Assembly (NCBI GenBank): GCA_944389865.1
Contig: CALXNX010000008.1
Span: forward strand, 1 to 62,059
Direction: 5' to 3'
Length of the DNA: 62,059 bases
Origin: an uncultured Succinivibrionaceae bacterium
GTDB lineage: Bacteria > Pseudomonadota > Gammaproteobacteria > Enterobacterales > Succinivibrionaceae
The notes beneath the pieces were generated by a model that saw only the letters and a list, made by a program, of their open reading frames with translations, was not told the DNA's origin and searched no databases. The stretch's first letter is position 1; the number at the start of each line of letters is the position of its first letter. The translations under genes were made by a program, and so were the position numbers. Of this stretch, positions 13,973 to 22,054 are shown in pieces.

Positions 13973-15076
13973 ATGATGCAGCTGCAATCTCTGATCCTCA
14001 CGGTCTATGCCCTGCTGTCACTGGTGCTGCCGTTAAAGTGCCGCTTTATTTATAAGATCCCGCTGGCGCTTTTCGTGATCTTCTGCGGAGCCAAACGCTG
14101 GATTTACGCCTATGCCGGCGGCTCCTGGTTTGACCCTCAGCTGCCCTTTTATTTCATGGTGCTGCTGGAGATCCTGTACGCTGCGCTCATCATTGCGGTT
14201 TTCTGCGCGCTGGTCAAAGATCTGTGCGTCTTAGGCTGCTTCCTGGCCGTCAAAGCCATGCACGATAAGTGGCGCTGGCGCACCAACATCGTCAACGGAG
14301 CCATCGCGGCCTTGGCCTTAGTGCAGGGCGGGATCGGAGTAATGTCGCAGTTTGAAGCGCCCGAGATTAAGGTGCAGCGCGTCCTGGTAAAAAACCTGCC
14401 GGCAGCCTTGGCCGGCACGCGCTTAGTACAGCTGTCCGATCTGCATATCGGCCCGCTGCTGAAAGCTGATTTCCTCGCAGAGGTGGTGGAGCGCGTCAAT
14501 GCACTGCAGCCTGACGCCGTGCTTTTAACCGGCGATTATGTGGACGGATCTGTAAGTGAGCTGGCTCAGGAATTTACTTCCCTAAAAGATCTCAAGGCCC
14601 CTTCAGGCGTTTATGCGGTGACCGGCAATCATGAGTATTACTCGGGCTTTGCGGCCTGGGAGCCGGTATTTGCCTCCTTGGGACTGCGCTTTCTGCATAA
14701 TGAAGCGGTAAAGCTCAATAGAAACGGCGCAGATCTGTATATCGCGGGCGTGCCTGACAGAGGCGCGCAGCCGCAGCAGGCGCTGAAAAATGTGCCGGAT
14801 GAGGCTTATACCGTGCTGCTCAGTCATCGCCCGGCTTATGCGCTGCAGGCGCAGGGGGCAGATCTGGTTTTATCCGGTCATACCCACGGCGGCACCATGT
14901 TCTTTCTGCAGCCTTTAATCGGGTACTTTAATGCCGACTTCGTGCAGGGCTGGTATGACGTTGACGATCGCCGTCTTTATGTAAGCAGCGGTACCGGGAT
15001 CTGGTCAGGCTTTTCCGGCCGCGTCGGCGTACCGGCGGAAATTACCTGCTTTATTCTGCTGCCAGACAGCGCTTAA
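13973..15076 (+). CDS. membrane-anchored metallophosphoesterase (YkuE/YaeI-like)
   Basis: From the ATG at 13973 the product has 367 residues. An upstream in-frame Met at 13850 has no homologous look, whereas 13973 has AAGGA 12 bp before it. The N-terminal 130 residues hold about four membrane helices. The calcineurin-like phosphoesterase domain follows, with LSDLHIG, TGDYVDG, GNHEYY, SHRP and SGHTHGG, i.e. all five metal-binding blocks. Relatives hydrolyse UDP-diacylglucosamine or other phosphoesters at the membrane; the substrate here is not determined. Its last 26 bp overlap the 3' end of the convergent pqiC. Confidence 0.88.
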   Translation: MMQLQSLILTVYALLSLVLPLKCRFIYKIPLALFVIFCGAKRWIYAYAGGSWFDPQLPFYFMVLLEILYAALIIAVFCALVKDLCVLGCFLAVKAMHDKWRWRTNIVNGAIAALALVQGGIGVMSQFEAPEIKVQRVLVKNLPAALAGTRLVQLSDLHIGPLLKADFLAEVVERVNALQPDAVLLTGDYVDGSVSELAQEFTSLKDLKAPSGVYAVTGNHEYYSGFAAWEPVFASLGLRFLHNEAVKLNRNGADLYIAGVPDRGAQPQQALKNVPDEAYTVLLSHRPAYALQAQGADLVLSGHTHGGTMFFLQPLIGYFNADFVQGWYDVDDRRLYVSSGTGIWSGFSGRVGVPAEITCFILLPDSA

Positions 15077-15632
15077 GCTCAGCGACGCACTGCGCGCTTG
15101 CTTCCATAAAGGCCTGCTGCAGCGCCGCGCTTAAGGCGCTGTAGCCGTCTGATGCCAGCGGAACCCGCGCCTCAAAGGCCTGCTGCTGTAAGATCTTCCC
15201 ATTTGCATCCTGCAAGGTGCAGAGCAGCTGCGCCTGCGCCTGTCCGTTTAAATTGCTCTGCAGCGAGGTGACTAAGACTTTAAGCTGCAGCTGGTCTTTA
15301 AGCAGGGAATTTAAGAGTTCCGGATCCTGCTGGAGCTGCGAGGTAAAAAGGGCCGTCAGCTGCAGATCTAAAGGCTCGGCCCAGCGATGCTGCGCGGCGC
15401 TTACCACCGTATGCGCGCCGGTCTGTACCATCAGGCCGCCGGTATTGACCTTGGGAGTAAGCCGCAGCTGCAGACAGCTGGGGGCGACGTAGGCCTCAGC
15501 GCTGAGATCTTCAGTTAAGCTGTAGCGCTCTAAATTAATATCGCTGCTGCAGCCGGCCATTAACAAGCAGCTCAGCAGTCCTGCACAAAAGCCCGTGCCG
15601 GCAGTTTTCACTATGCCGTGTTTATTATTCAT
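15051..15632 (-). CDS. pqiC: PqiC-type outer-membrane lipoprotein
   Basis: The 193-residue protein starts with a lipoprotein signal peptide whose lipobox is LMAGC (Cys near residue 28), followed by SSDINLERYSL, which resembles the N-terminus of ABC-transport auxiliary lipoproteins (DUF330/PqiC). In E. coli PqiC sits in the outer membrane at the end of the PqiB needle and takes part in inter-membrane lipid transport. It overlaps the pqiB stop by 8 bp, so it is the third gene of a pqiABC operon. Its 3' end overlaps the convergent metallophosphoesterase gene. Confidence 0.85.
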   Translation of the reverse strand: MNNKHGIVKTAGTGFCAGLLSCLLMAGCSSDINLERYSLTEDLSAEAYVAPSCLQLRLTPKVNTGGLMVQTGAHTVVSAAQHRWAEPLDLQLTALFTSQLQQDPELLNSLLKDQLQLKVLVTSLQSNLNGQAQAQLLCTLQDANGKILQQQAFEARVPLASDGYSALSAALQQAFMEASAQCVAELKRCLAAE

Positions 15633-17259
15633 CGTTATTGCCTCCGGCAGCCTTATTCTGGGGGACAGCTTTTGGCAGCGGATCCTGTGCGCTGCTGCCG
15701 TAGAGCATGGAGCTCGGATCCTGCCCCAGCTGCGCCATGGCAGGCTTCAAGTCCTGCATTGCCTGGGTCAATAAGCTCAAAGCCTCAGACAGCTTCTGAT
15801 GAATATCGGATCCGGCCGCGTAGGACTTTGTGGCCCTGGTGAAGCTTTCAAAGCTTGTGACCATCTTTTCTAAAAGCTGTGTCTGCTCTACCTTGTCATT
15901 GGAGCGTGCGAAGCTCTGCATTGCCTCTGAGGTAGAGCTTAAGGCTTTCTTTAATTCATCTGAAATGCCCTGCAGATCGATTTCATCCAGGCGGGCGATT
16001 ACCGCATCCACCTTATCCTGCAGCGACTCCGTTTCCTGAGCAGGAATTACGGCCATCCCGCGGTAGCTCTTAATGTCATAGCTGCATTTGCCGCCGGTCA
16101 GCTGCAGCTGCAGTCGATTATCGCCGGTAAGAATATTGGCCGCCGCTGCCTGCGCGCATAAGCTGTGATCGGCCAGCTTCTGTGCAAAGAGATCGCGCAC
16201 GTAGGCCCGATCATCCCCCTGCGGCAGATTGATGGAAGCTAAGACCGGAATATAGCTGCTGTCCTGAAACAAATCCCTGAGGCTGGCAAAATAAGGTGCG
16301 GCAATCACCTCGCCGATTTTGACGCTGTGATAATAAATGCCGCTGCCCGGGGCGATGTTCTTAAGATCGTTTTTCAGCATCACGACGTATAAAAGACCGG
16401 AGCGCAGCGCCTCCAATCTGGCCGCGGCGTAATCTGGGTAGAGGATCTGCGGATGTTTTAAATCAAGAGGACGGGCGGTCTTATCGTCATTTAAATTGTC
16501 AAAGGCCACGCCGCCGCGCAGAATATTATCGATGCTGTCGGTGGTAAGCTGCAGGCCTTCGCCGGTAATGCTGAGATCAATGCCTGAGGAGATCCAGAAT
16601 TTGGTGTTGGCATTAATCAGCTTAGTGTAGGGATCTTCAATAAAGATCTGATAGACAATGCGGTTTGTTTCAAAATCCAGACTGGAGCTGATGACGCGCC
16701 CGGCGGCAAAACCGCGGTAATTGACGTAGTCGCCGTTTTTCAGACGCTTGCGCGCATCGGAGGTTAAGGTCAGCACCTGTCCGTTCATACCCGAGCGCAC
16801 CGCCGGCGGCTCATCCAGGGCGGTAAAACTGCGGCTCATCTCATCAGAGCTGCCCACCGACATTTCAAAATAGGATCCGGAGAGCAGAGTATTCAAGCCG
16901 CTGATGCCGGTATTTTCCACGCGCGGCTTGACCAGCCAGAACACCGTGTCAGAGTGGAGCAGATCATCGGTGTCGGCTGCCATCTGAATAGTGACTGCCG
17001 CCTTGGAGTAGTTATCCGTAAGCTTTACCGCCGTTACGCGCCCTACTGTCACCGAGCGCAGCTTGACTAAGGTTTTGCCTTCTTCAATGCCTTCGGCGCT
17101 GCTCATATACAGCTCAATCTGCGGTCCCTTATTTAAGGTATTGTTCCACAGCAGTACAGCGGTGACCGCCAGCGCCAAAAAGGGCACCAGCCACACTAAA
17201 TTTAAACGGCGGGCTTTGCGCTGCTTGGCTCGTACCGGCTCAGGGCTGTTTGCGCTCAT
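15625..17259 (-). CDS. pqiB: intermembrane lipid-transport protein PqiB (three MCE domains)
   Basis: I prefer the start at 17259 (MSANSPEPVRAKQ), giving 544 residues, because E. coli PqiB (546) starts similarly just before the basic stretch and membrane helix; an upstream Met at 17298 would add 13 residues inside pqiA. A single N-terminal membrane helix (RRLNLVWLVPFLALAVTAVL) is followed by three MCE/MlaD repeats and a C-terminal helical coil rich in Gln and Ser. VFWLVKPRV and ISGLNTLLSGSYFE are family blocks. PqiB forms a periplasm-spanning tube for lipids. Confidence 0.93.
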   Translation of the reverse strand: MSANSPEPVRAKQRKARRLNLVWLVPFLALAVTAVLLWNNTLNKGPQIELYMSSAEGIEEGKTLVKLRSVTVGRVTAVKLTDNYSKAAVTIQMAADTDDLLHSDTVFWLVKPRVENTGISGLNTLLSGSYFEMSVGSSDEMSRSFTALDEPPAVRSGMNGQVLTLTSDARKRLKNGDYVNYRGFAAGRVISSSLDFETNRIVYQIFIEDPYTKLINANTKFWISSGIDLSITGEGLQLTTDSIDNILRGGVAFDNLNDDKTARPLDLKHPQILYPDYAAARLEALRSGLLYVVMLKNDLKNIAPGSGIYYHSVKIGEVIAAPYFASLRDLFQDSSYIPVLASINLPQGDDRAYVRDLFAQKLADHSLCAQAAAANILTGDNRLQLQLTGGKCSYDIKSYRGMAVIPAQETESLQDKVDAVIARLDEIDLQGISDELKKALSSTSEAMQSFARSNDKVEQTQLLEKMVTSFESFTRATKSYAAGSDIHQKLSEALSLLTQAMQDLKPAMAQLGQDPSSMLYGSSAQDPLPKAVPQNKAAGGNNDE

Positions 17260-18466
17260 AATTTGATCTATACCTGTCCCACAGCAGTCTGACATCAAAC
17301 ATTTCGGCAGCTGCCATGGTGATCAGCACGACGCTGCAGAAAGCTAAAATGGCCAGTCCCGGGCTGATGGTCAGGAGACCTGTAATGCGCACCGCCGAGG
17401 ACATAATGATCACCACAAAGACGTCGATCATGGACCATTTACCGATAAAACAGATTAACCGATAAATCAGGCTTAACAAAGCAGGTTTAGTGATTTTCGT
17501 GCGGCAGCTCAGCACTATTAGGCAAAATAGCATCAAAATCTTAAATACCGGGATGAAGATTGAGGCCAAAAGAATAATCATGGCGACAAACTGCGAGTCC
17601 ATCTGCCACAGCGAGATCACCCCGTCCACGATGTTGGAACCGGTGGAGCTGCCCAAATAATCGGTAAACATAATGGGATAGAGGTTGGACGGCAGATAGA
17701 GTATCAGGGCGGCGGTCAATAAAGCGCAGGTACGGCTGCGGCTGTGCTCCTCGCGCAGATGCGCTCTGCGGCCGCAGCGTGGACAGCGGTGATGCTCGGC
17801 TGCAGCCGCGGCAAAGACCAGCCCGCAGTGTCGGCAGCGGATCCAGCCCTGCTGTGCGCCTGAGCGTTCACTGTCCAAATGATAAGGCGTTTGCGCCTGC
17901 GCCTCTTCCCACATCCTTTGCGGCGGCACCTTCATCCAGCAGTACATTAATAAAAATGAAAATCCAAGTCCCAGGAAAAAGCCGGCATGAAAACCGACTT
18001 CCGCCAGGGATGTCAGCTTAATCAGGCTGACCAGCACGCCGAAGAGGAACACGTCAACGAGGCAGAAGCGATGGCAGAACTGATAGAGCAGGCAGAAGCG
18101 CCTTTCAGGTGTGAGCTTTAAGATCCCTGCCATCACCTGCTGCAGAAGCATTACCGCCGGCAGCAGAAAGGTAAAGAGTAAAAATACGTAGAGCAGCAGC
18201 GACCAGTCGCCCTTGAGGACCGTAAAGATCGAGCTTAAGGACATCTGCTGATAGATGCCTGCAGCCTGTACTGATAAAAAGGGTTCGCAGACGGCAGGAA
18301 AGAGCAGGATTAAAGCTCCAAGAGCAATCACGGCGCTGTGCTGTAAGGAAACAATATGGCCCGAGCGCAAAAGCGCGCCGCAGTGCGGGCAGACGCATTT
18401 GACGCCGGGACTGTATTCAGGCAGCAGCACGGCTTTATCGCATGTCGGGCATAAAACCTGCTGCAT
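17240..18466 (-). CDS. pqiA: intermembrane transport membrane protein PqiA
   Basis: The 408-residue inner-membrane protein has two homologous halves. Each begins with a Cys4 zinc ribbon: CPTCDKAVLL...CVCPHCGALL near residues 6-32 and CRHCGLVF...HRCPRCGRR near 210-235. Each is followed by about four membrane helices. This is the PqiA (paraquat-inducible A) layout. It overlaps the 5' end of pqiB by 20 bp, showing translational coupling in pqiABC. It lies 11 bp from nrdG, so the anaerobic RNR transcript may read into it. Confidence 0.93.
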   Translation of the reverse strand: MQQVLCPTCDKAVLLPEYSPGVKCVCPHCGALLRSGHIVSLQHSAVIALGALILLFPAVCEPFLSVQAAGIYQQMSLSSIFTVLKGDWSLLLYVFLLFTFLLPAVMLLQQVMAGILKLTPERRFCLLYQFCHRFCLVDVFLFGVLVSLIKLTSLAEVGFHAGFFLGLGFSFLLMYCWMKVPPQRMWEEAQAQTPYHLDSERSGAQQGWIRCRHCGLVFAAAAAEHHRCPRCGRRAHLREEHSRSRTCALLTAALILYLPSNLYPIMFTDYLGSSTGSNIVDGVISLWQMDSQFVAMIILLASIFIPVFKILMLFCLIVLSCRTKITKPALLSLIYRLICFIGKWSMIDVFVVIIMSSAVRITGLLTISPGLAILAFCSVVLITMAAAEMFDVRLLWDRYRSNYERKQP

Positions 18467-18477
18467 GCGTACCGCTC

Positions 18478-19011
18478 CTATTTAAAACCCTCGGCCAGCA
18501 CTACTGTGCCGGATTTAAGCGATTTCTGCACATCGATGATGCGCTGATTGGAGGAGCCTCGAAAATCCAGATCCATCGAATGCTTGGCTTGGACGAAGGG
18601 TCCGTCCACTACCACATCGAGGTATTCTAAAAGTTCGCGGCGCATGAAATCGCCTTCAAGTTTGTCAAAGGTATAGCCCGAGTAGGACCACAGATTGTAG
18701 CCTTCTGCGCGCAGCACCTTGGAAAGCACAATTAAGGGACGGGTTTGAATAAAGGGCTCGCCGCCTGAATAGGTGACGCCCTTAATCAGCGGATTGGCCT
18801 TGATTTCTTTATAGAGCACGGACAGCGGCACTTCCATGCCGCCGTTTAATGACTGCGCCTGCGGATTCTGGCAGCCCGGACATCTGAACGGGCAGCCCTG
18901 CGTGAAAATGGCATAGCGGATCCCCGGTCCATCGACAATGGACTCCGGCACCGCACCGGCGATGCGTATATAGGTGTTCTCCAGCCTGCCCAAATCAATT
19001 GCGTCAGTCAT
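18478..19011 (-). CDS. nrdG: anaerobic ribonucleotide reductase activating enzyme (radical SAM)
   Basis: The 177-residue radical-SAM enzyme abstracts a hydrogen from a glycine of NrdD to make the glycyl radical. The CxxxCxxC cluster motif reads CPFRCPGC near residues 39-46, and TYSGGEPF is the SAM-binding GGE block near 78-85. Length is close to E. coli NrdG (154) plus a short tail. It sits downstream of nrdD and of the 53-residue glycyl-radical peptide gene, 55 bp after the latter. Its substrate glycine is probably in that small protein. Confidence 0.95.
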   Translation of the reverse strand: MTDAIDLGRLENTYIRIAGAVPESIVDGPGIRYAIFTQGCPFRCPGCQNPQAQSLNGGMEVPLSVLYKEIKANPLIKGVTYSGGEPFIQTRPLIVLSKVLRAEGYNLWSYSGYTFDKLEGDFMRRELLEYLDVVVDGPFVQAKHSMDLDFRGSSNQRIIDVQKSLKSGTVVLAEGFK

Positions 19012-19066
19012 AATGCGTGCTGCTGCAGTTTTATGCTTAAGTTAAGGCTTTTCCGCTCAGTTTAAC

Positions 19067-19228
19067 TTAATTGAGGTGCATGTGCTTGACGCGATCCTGC
19101 ACTTCAGCGCGCTTGGCGTTATTGAATCTGTCTAAGGTGCCTACTAAATAGCCGGTCACTCTTCTGATGCGCTCGAATTTAACGCCTTCACCGACGATTC
19201 CGTTGCGGGCATGCAGTCTGGTTACCAT
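19067..19228 (-). CDS. stand-alone glycyl-radical peptide of class III ribonucleotide reductase (NrdD C-terminus)
   Basis: This 53-residue gene has ATG at 19228, preceded by AAGGAG at 7 bp spacing. The protein carries RRVTGYLVGT and ends in RVKHMHLN. RR-V/I-T/C-GYL with a downstream RVKH is the C-terminal glycyl-radical segment of NrdD, normally the last 25-30 residues of the reductase itself; here the putative radical Gly is residue 26 with 27 residues after it. The adjacent nrdD lacks this segment. The gene lies between nrdD and nrdG on the same strand. I infer a trans-acting radical carrier. The motif assignment is from family knowledge; function is untested. Confidence 0.85.
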   Translation of the reverse strand: MVTRLHARNGIVGEGVKFERIRRVTGYLVGTLDRFNNAKRAEVQDRVKHMHLN

Positions 19229-19344
19229 TTATATGCTCCTTTTAAGTTAAACAAGCTGTAGTTCTTATTTTCGGCAGATGCCTGCGCACCTGCCGGAGCC
19301 TCCCGCTTCAGGGGCGGCGTATTATTGATTCTAAATTTTTATTT

Positions 19345-21609
19345 TTAACCGCGGCAGATGCAGTCCACGCCTAATTTACTTAAGCGCTCGATAGTGACGC
19401 CTTCACCGTCTCTGCGGCCGCATTTAGGGCAGACATCATCAATGACGCCCACGTAGCCGCACACCGGGCAGCGATCCACCGGATGATTGATGGAGCCGTA
19501 GCCCATGCCGCATTCCTTCATGTAGAGGATCACCTTTTCAAAGGCATCCACATTGCGGGTTAAATCGCCGTCCATCTCCACGTAGGAAATGGCGCCGGCA
19601 TTGCACAGCGCATGATAGGGTCCTTCAATGCGGATCTTATCGGCCGCGGAAATATTGTAGTACACCGGCACATGGAAGGAGTTGGTGTAGTACTCGCGAT
19701 CGGTAATGCCCTTGAGGCTGCCGTAGATCTGGCGGTCAATCTTTACAAAGCGCCCGGATAAGCCTTCAGCCGGGGTAGAGAATAAGGAGAAGTTAAGCCC
19801 CGTTTCATCGGACTTCTTTTCAGTAAGCTCGCGCATATGAGAGATGATCTCAAGACCTAAGCGCTGCGCTTCCTCGCTCTCGCCGTGATGTTTGCCGATT
19901 AAGGCCATGAGGGTTTCAGCCAGTCCGATAAAGCCTACCGACAGCGAGCCGTTCTTAATGACATCGCCGATCTTGTCGTCCCAATTAAGGTGATCTGAGT
20001 CGATCCATACCCCCTGACCCATCAGGAACGGGTAGTTGTAGACATGCTTATTGGCAATGATGTCAAAGCGATCGAGCAGCTGCTCGAAGATCATGTACAC
20101 CACTTTATCCAGGCTGTCGTAGAAGCGGCTGATGGATCCGTGAGCCTCGATGCCCAGGCGCGGAAGGTTTACGGTAGTAAAGGACAGATTGCCGCGGCCG
20201 GGAATGATTTCCTTGGTCTTATCGTAGACATTGCCGAAGACGCGGGTGCGGCAGCCCATCAAGGCTACCTCGGTCTCCGGGTGACCGGGCTTGTAATACT
20301 GCATATTGTAAGGAGCGTCCAGGAACGAGAAGTTCGGGAACAGACGCTTGGCCGAGACCTGACAGGCCAAACGGAACAGATCATAGTTCGGATCGCCTTC
20401 CTTGGTGTTGACGCCGTCCTTTACCTTGAAGATCTGCACCGGGAAAATCGGGGTTTCACCGCCGCCTAAGCCGGCGTCGGTAGCGAGCAGCACGTTCTTC
20501 ATGATCATGCGCTGCTCCGGGGTGGTGCCGGTGCCGTAGTTAATCGAGGAGAACGGCACCTGCGCTCCGGCGCGCGACTGCATGGAGTTCAAATTGTGGA
20601 TCACCGCCTCCATGGCCTGATAGGTTTCTCTTTCAGTAAGCTTGTGCGCCTCACTTAAGATGTAGTCCAGCAGGCTTTCCAAGTCCTCCGGCTTAACGCG
20701 ATCCTTGAGCAGCTCACGTACCTTATCACGCAGAGCAGCTTGGGCACTGTCGCCTAAGATGGTGCCTTCCCTGGCGTATAAATCCCTGCCCCAGGCCTTT
20801 AAGCCGGCAACATCAAAACTGTCATCGCGCAGGGAGATTTGAATGACCTTGCCCAAATGCTTTAAATAGGAAATAACCACGTAGGGGGCTAAATCGTACT
20901 CAAACATCGGGATGGACTGACCGCCGTGCATGTCGTTCTGATTGGACTGAATAGCGATGCAGCACAGGGCAGCGGCTGACTGAATGGACTGCGGCTCGCG
21001 CAGGAATCCGTGTCCGGTGGAGAAGCCGCGGGTAAACAGATTCTTCAGGCTGATCTGGCAGCAGTTGATGGTTAAAAGGTAGAAATCCAGATCGTGGATA
21101 TGAATAGTGCCGTTAGAGTGAGCTAAAGCGTGCTCGGGCTTTAATACATAGCGCTTGACGAAATCCTTGGAGCCCTCAGAGCCGAAGCGCAGCATCAGAC
21201 CCATAGGCGCATTGGCGTCTATATTGGCGTTCTCACGCTTTAAGTCCATATCCGCGGTGGATTTGGAGGTTAAATCGCGATAGATGCGGGTTAAGTCGGT
21301 GTTGTAGCTGCGGACATTGGTGCGCTGCTGACGATAGAGAATGAAGTTTTTAGCTTCATCGGCCAGATCGTGCTTAATCAGTACCTTTTCGATTAAATCC
21401 TGGGTGTGTTCAACCGTCGGCACCTTATTGACTTCGCTTTCAATAATGCCGATGACCTCAGCGGTGAGCTTTACCACCAGCTCTTCATCCTGCGGCGCAG
21501 CATCGTCGTCCGGGTGCACGGACAGCAGGGCCTTTTTAATAGCGTTGGCAATTTTTTGCTGATTGAAAGATACCTTGCGGCCGTCTCTCTTGACGATAAA
21601 TCTAATCAT
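19345..21609 (-). CDS. nrdD: anaerobic ribonucleoside-triphosphate reductase large subunit lacking its own glycyl-radical motif
   Basis: The 754-residue class III reductase reduces ribonucleotides to deoxyribonucleotides without oxygen. Residues 1-95 form an ATP-cone (FIVKRDGRKVSFNQQKI). The catalytic barrel follows, with NSMQSRAGAQVPFSSINYGT as a family block. Near the C-terminus a zinc ribbon (CPVCGY...CPKCGR) is intact. After it, where relatives have RRxxGYL and a radical glycine, this protein ends with GEGVTIERLSKLGVDCICRG and a TAA. The missing segment is encoded at 19067-19228. The divergent earP gene lies upstream across a 445-bp gap. Confidence 0.94.
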   Translation of the reverse strand: MIRFIVKRDGRKVSFNQQKIANAIKKALLSVHPDDDAAPQDEELVVKLTAEVIGIIESEVNKVPTVEHTQDLIEKVLIKHDLADEAKNFILYRQQRTNVRSYNTDLTRIYRDLTSKSTADMDLKRENANIDANAPMGLMLRFGSEGSKDFVKRYVLKPEHALAHSNGTIHIHDLDFYLLTINCCQISLKNLFTRGFSTGHGFLREPQSIQSAAALCCIAIQSNQNDMHGGQSIPMFEYDLAPYVVISYLKHLGKVIQISLRDDSFDVAGLKAWGRDLYAREGTILGDSAQAALRDKVRELLKDRVKPEDLESLLDYILSEAHKLTERETYQAMEAVIHNLNSMQSRAGAQVPFSSINYGTGTTPEQRMIMKNVLLATDAGLGGGETPIFPVQIFKVKDGVNTKEGDPNYDLFRLACQVSAKRLFPNFSFLDAPYNMQYYKPGHPETEVALMGCRTRVFGNVYDKTKEIIPGRGNLSFTTVNLPRLGIEAHGSISRFYDSLDKVVYMIFEQLLDRFDIIANKHVYNYPFLMGQGVWIDSDHLNWDDKIGDVIKNGSLSVGFIGLAETLMALIGKHHGESEEAQRLGLEIISHMRELTEKKSDETGLNFSLFSTPAEGLSGRFVKIDRQIYGSLKGITDREYYTNSFHVPVYYNISAADKIRIEGPYHALCNAGAISYVEMDGDLTRNVDAFEKVILYMKECGMGYGSINHPVDRCPVCGYVGVIDDVCPKCGRRDGEGVTIERLSKLGVDCICRG

Positions 21610-21812
21610 GGTTCTGCGCTCAACAAGAAAACTTCTGCTTAATGTGACTTCAGTACCTCTGTCTGTACGTCTGCAGTAAGAAGCTTAAAATTTTTTTGCC
21701 TGAAAAAACCTGCGCCTGATTTTAACGGCGCAAAAATCAAAAGTCAAAACTGCACGTCTATCTGAAAAACGGCTGATGCCGACTTTTAATTTATTGAAAT
21801 TTAAGCTTTTGC

Positions 21813-21845
21813 CTGCAGGTGAAATTCTTTATCATTCACCTGCAG
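21813..21845. repeat. perfect 11-bp inverted repeat in the nrdD/earP divergent gap
   Basis: CTGCAGGTGAA at 21813-21823 and TTCACCTGCAG at 21835-21845 are exact inverse copies with an 11-base AT-rich spacer. There is no T-run after it, so it does not look like a terminator. The 21610-22054 gap has no gene I can support; this dyad could be an operator for nrdD or a transcript hairpin. Confidence 0.6.
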
Positions 21846-22054
21846 ACAGCGGCTGCTCCGTCCTCTATCATAGGTCTAAAGCCTTCTTTATGCCGGTTCT
21901 GCATCCGGCTTTTTCGCAAATCTGCCGCCTTTATGGCAAAGCGGAAAAAAATATTTGCGCAAAAGTGGCATACATTCAGCGATGCTGGTAAGTTGGAACG
22001 GATCTGAGTCAGGATAACTAGGCTCTCTAAGATAAAAATTAAAAAAGGACCGCT

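Noticed and set aside
19229-19344. Stop-codon readthrough or an intron joining NrdD to the glycyl-radical peptide
   Set aside because: The nrdD stop TAA is soon followed by another in-frame TAA, the gap is only 116 bp with no intron features, and the small gene has its own strong ribosome-binding site.
21776-21991. 71-codon ORF between nrdD and earP
   Set aside because: It contains the 11-bp dyad and has no Shine-Dalgarno or family resemblance.
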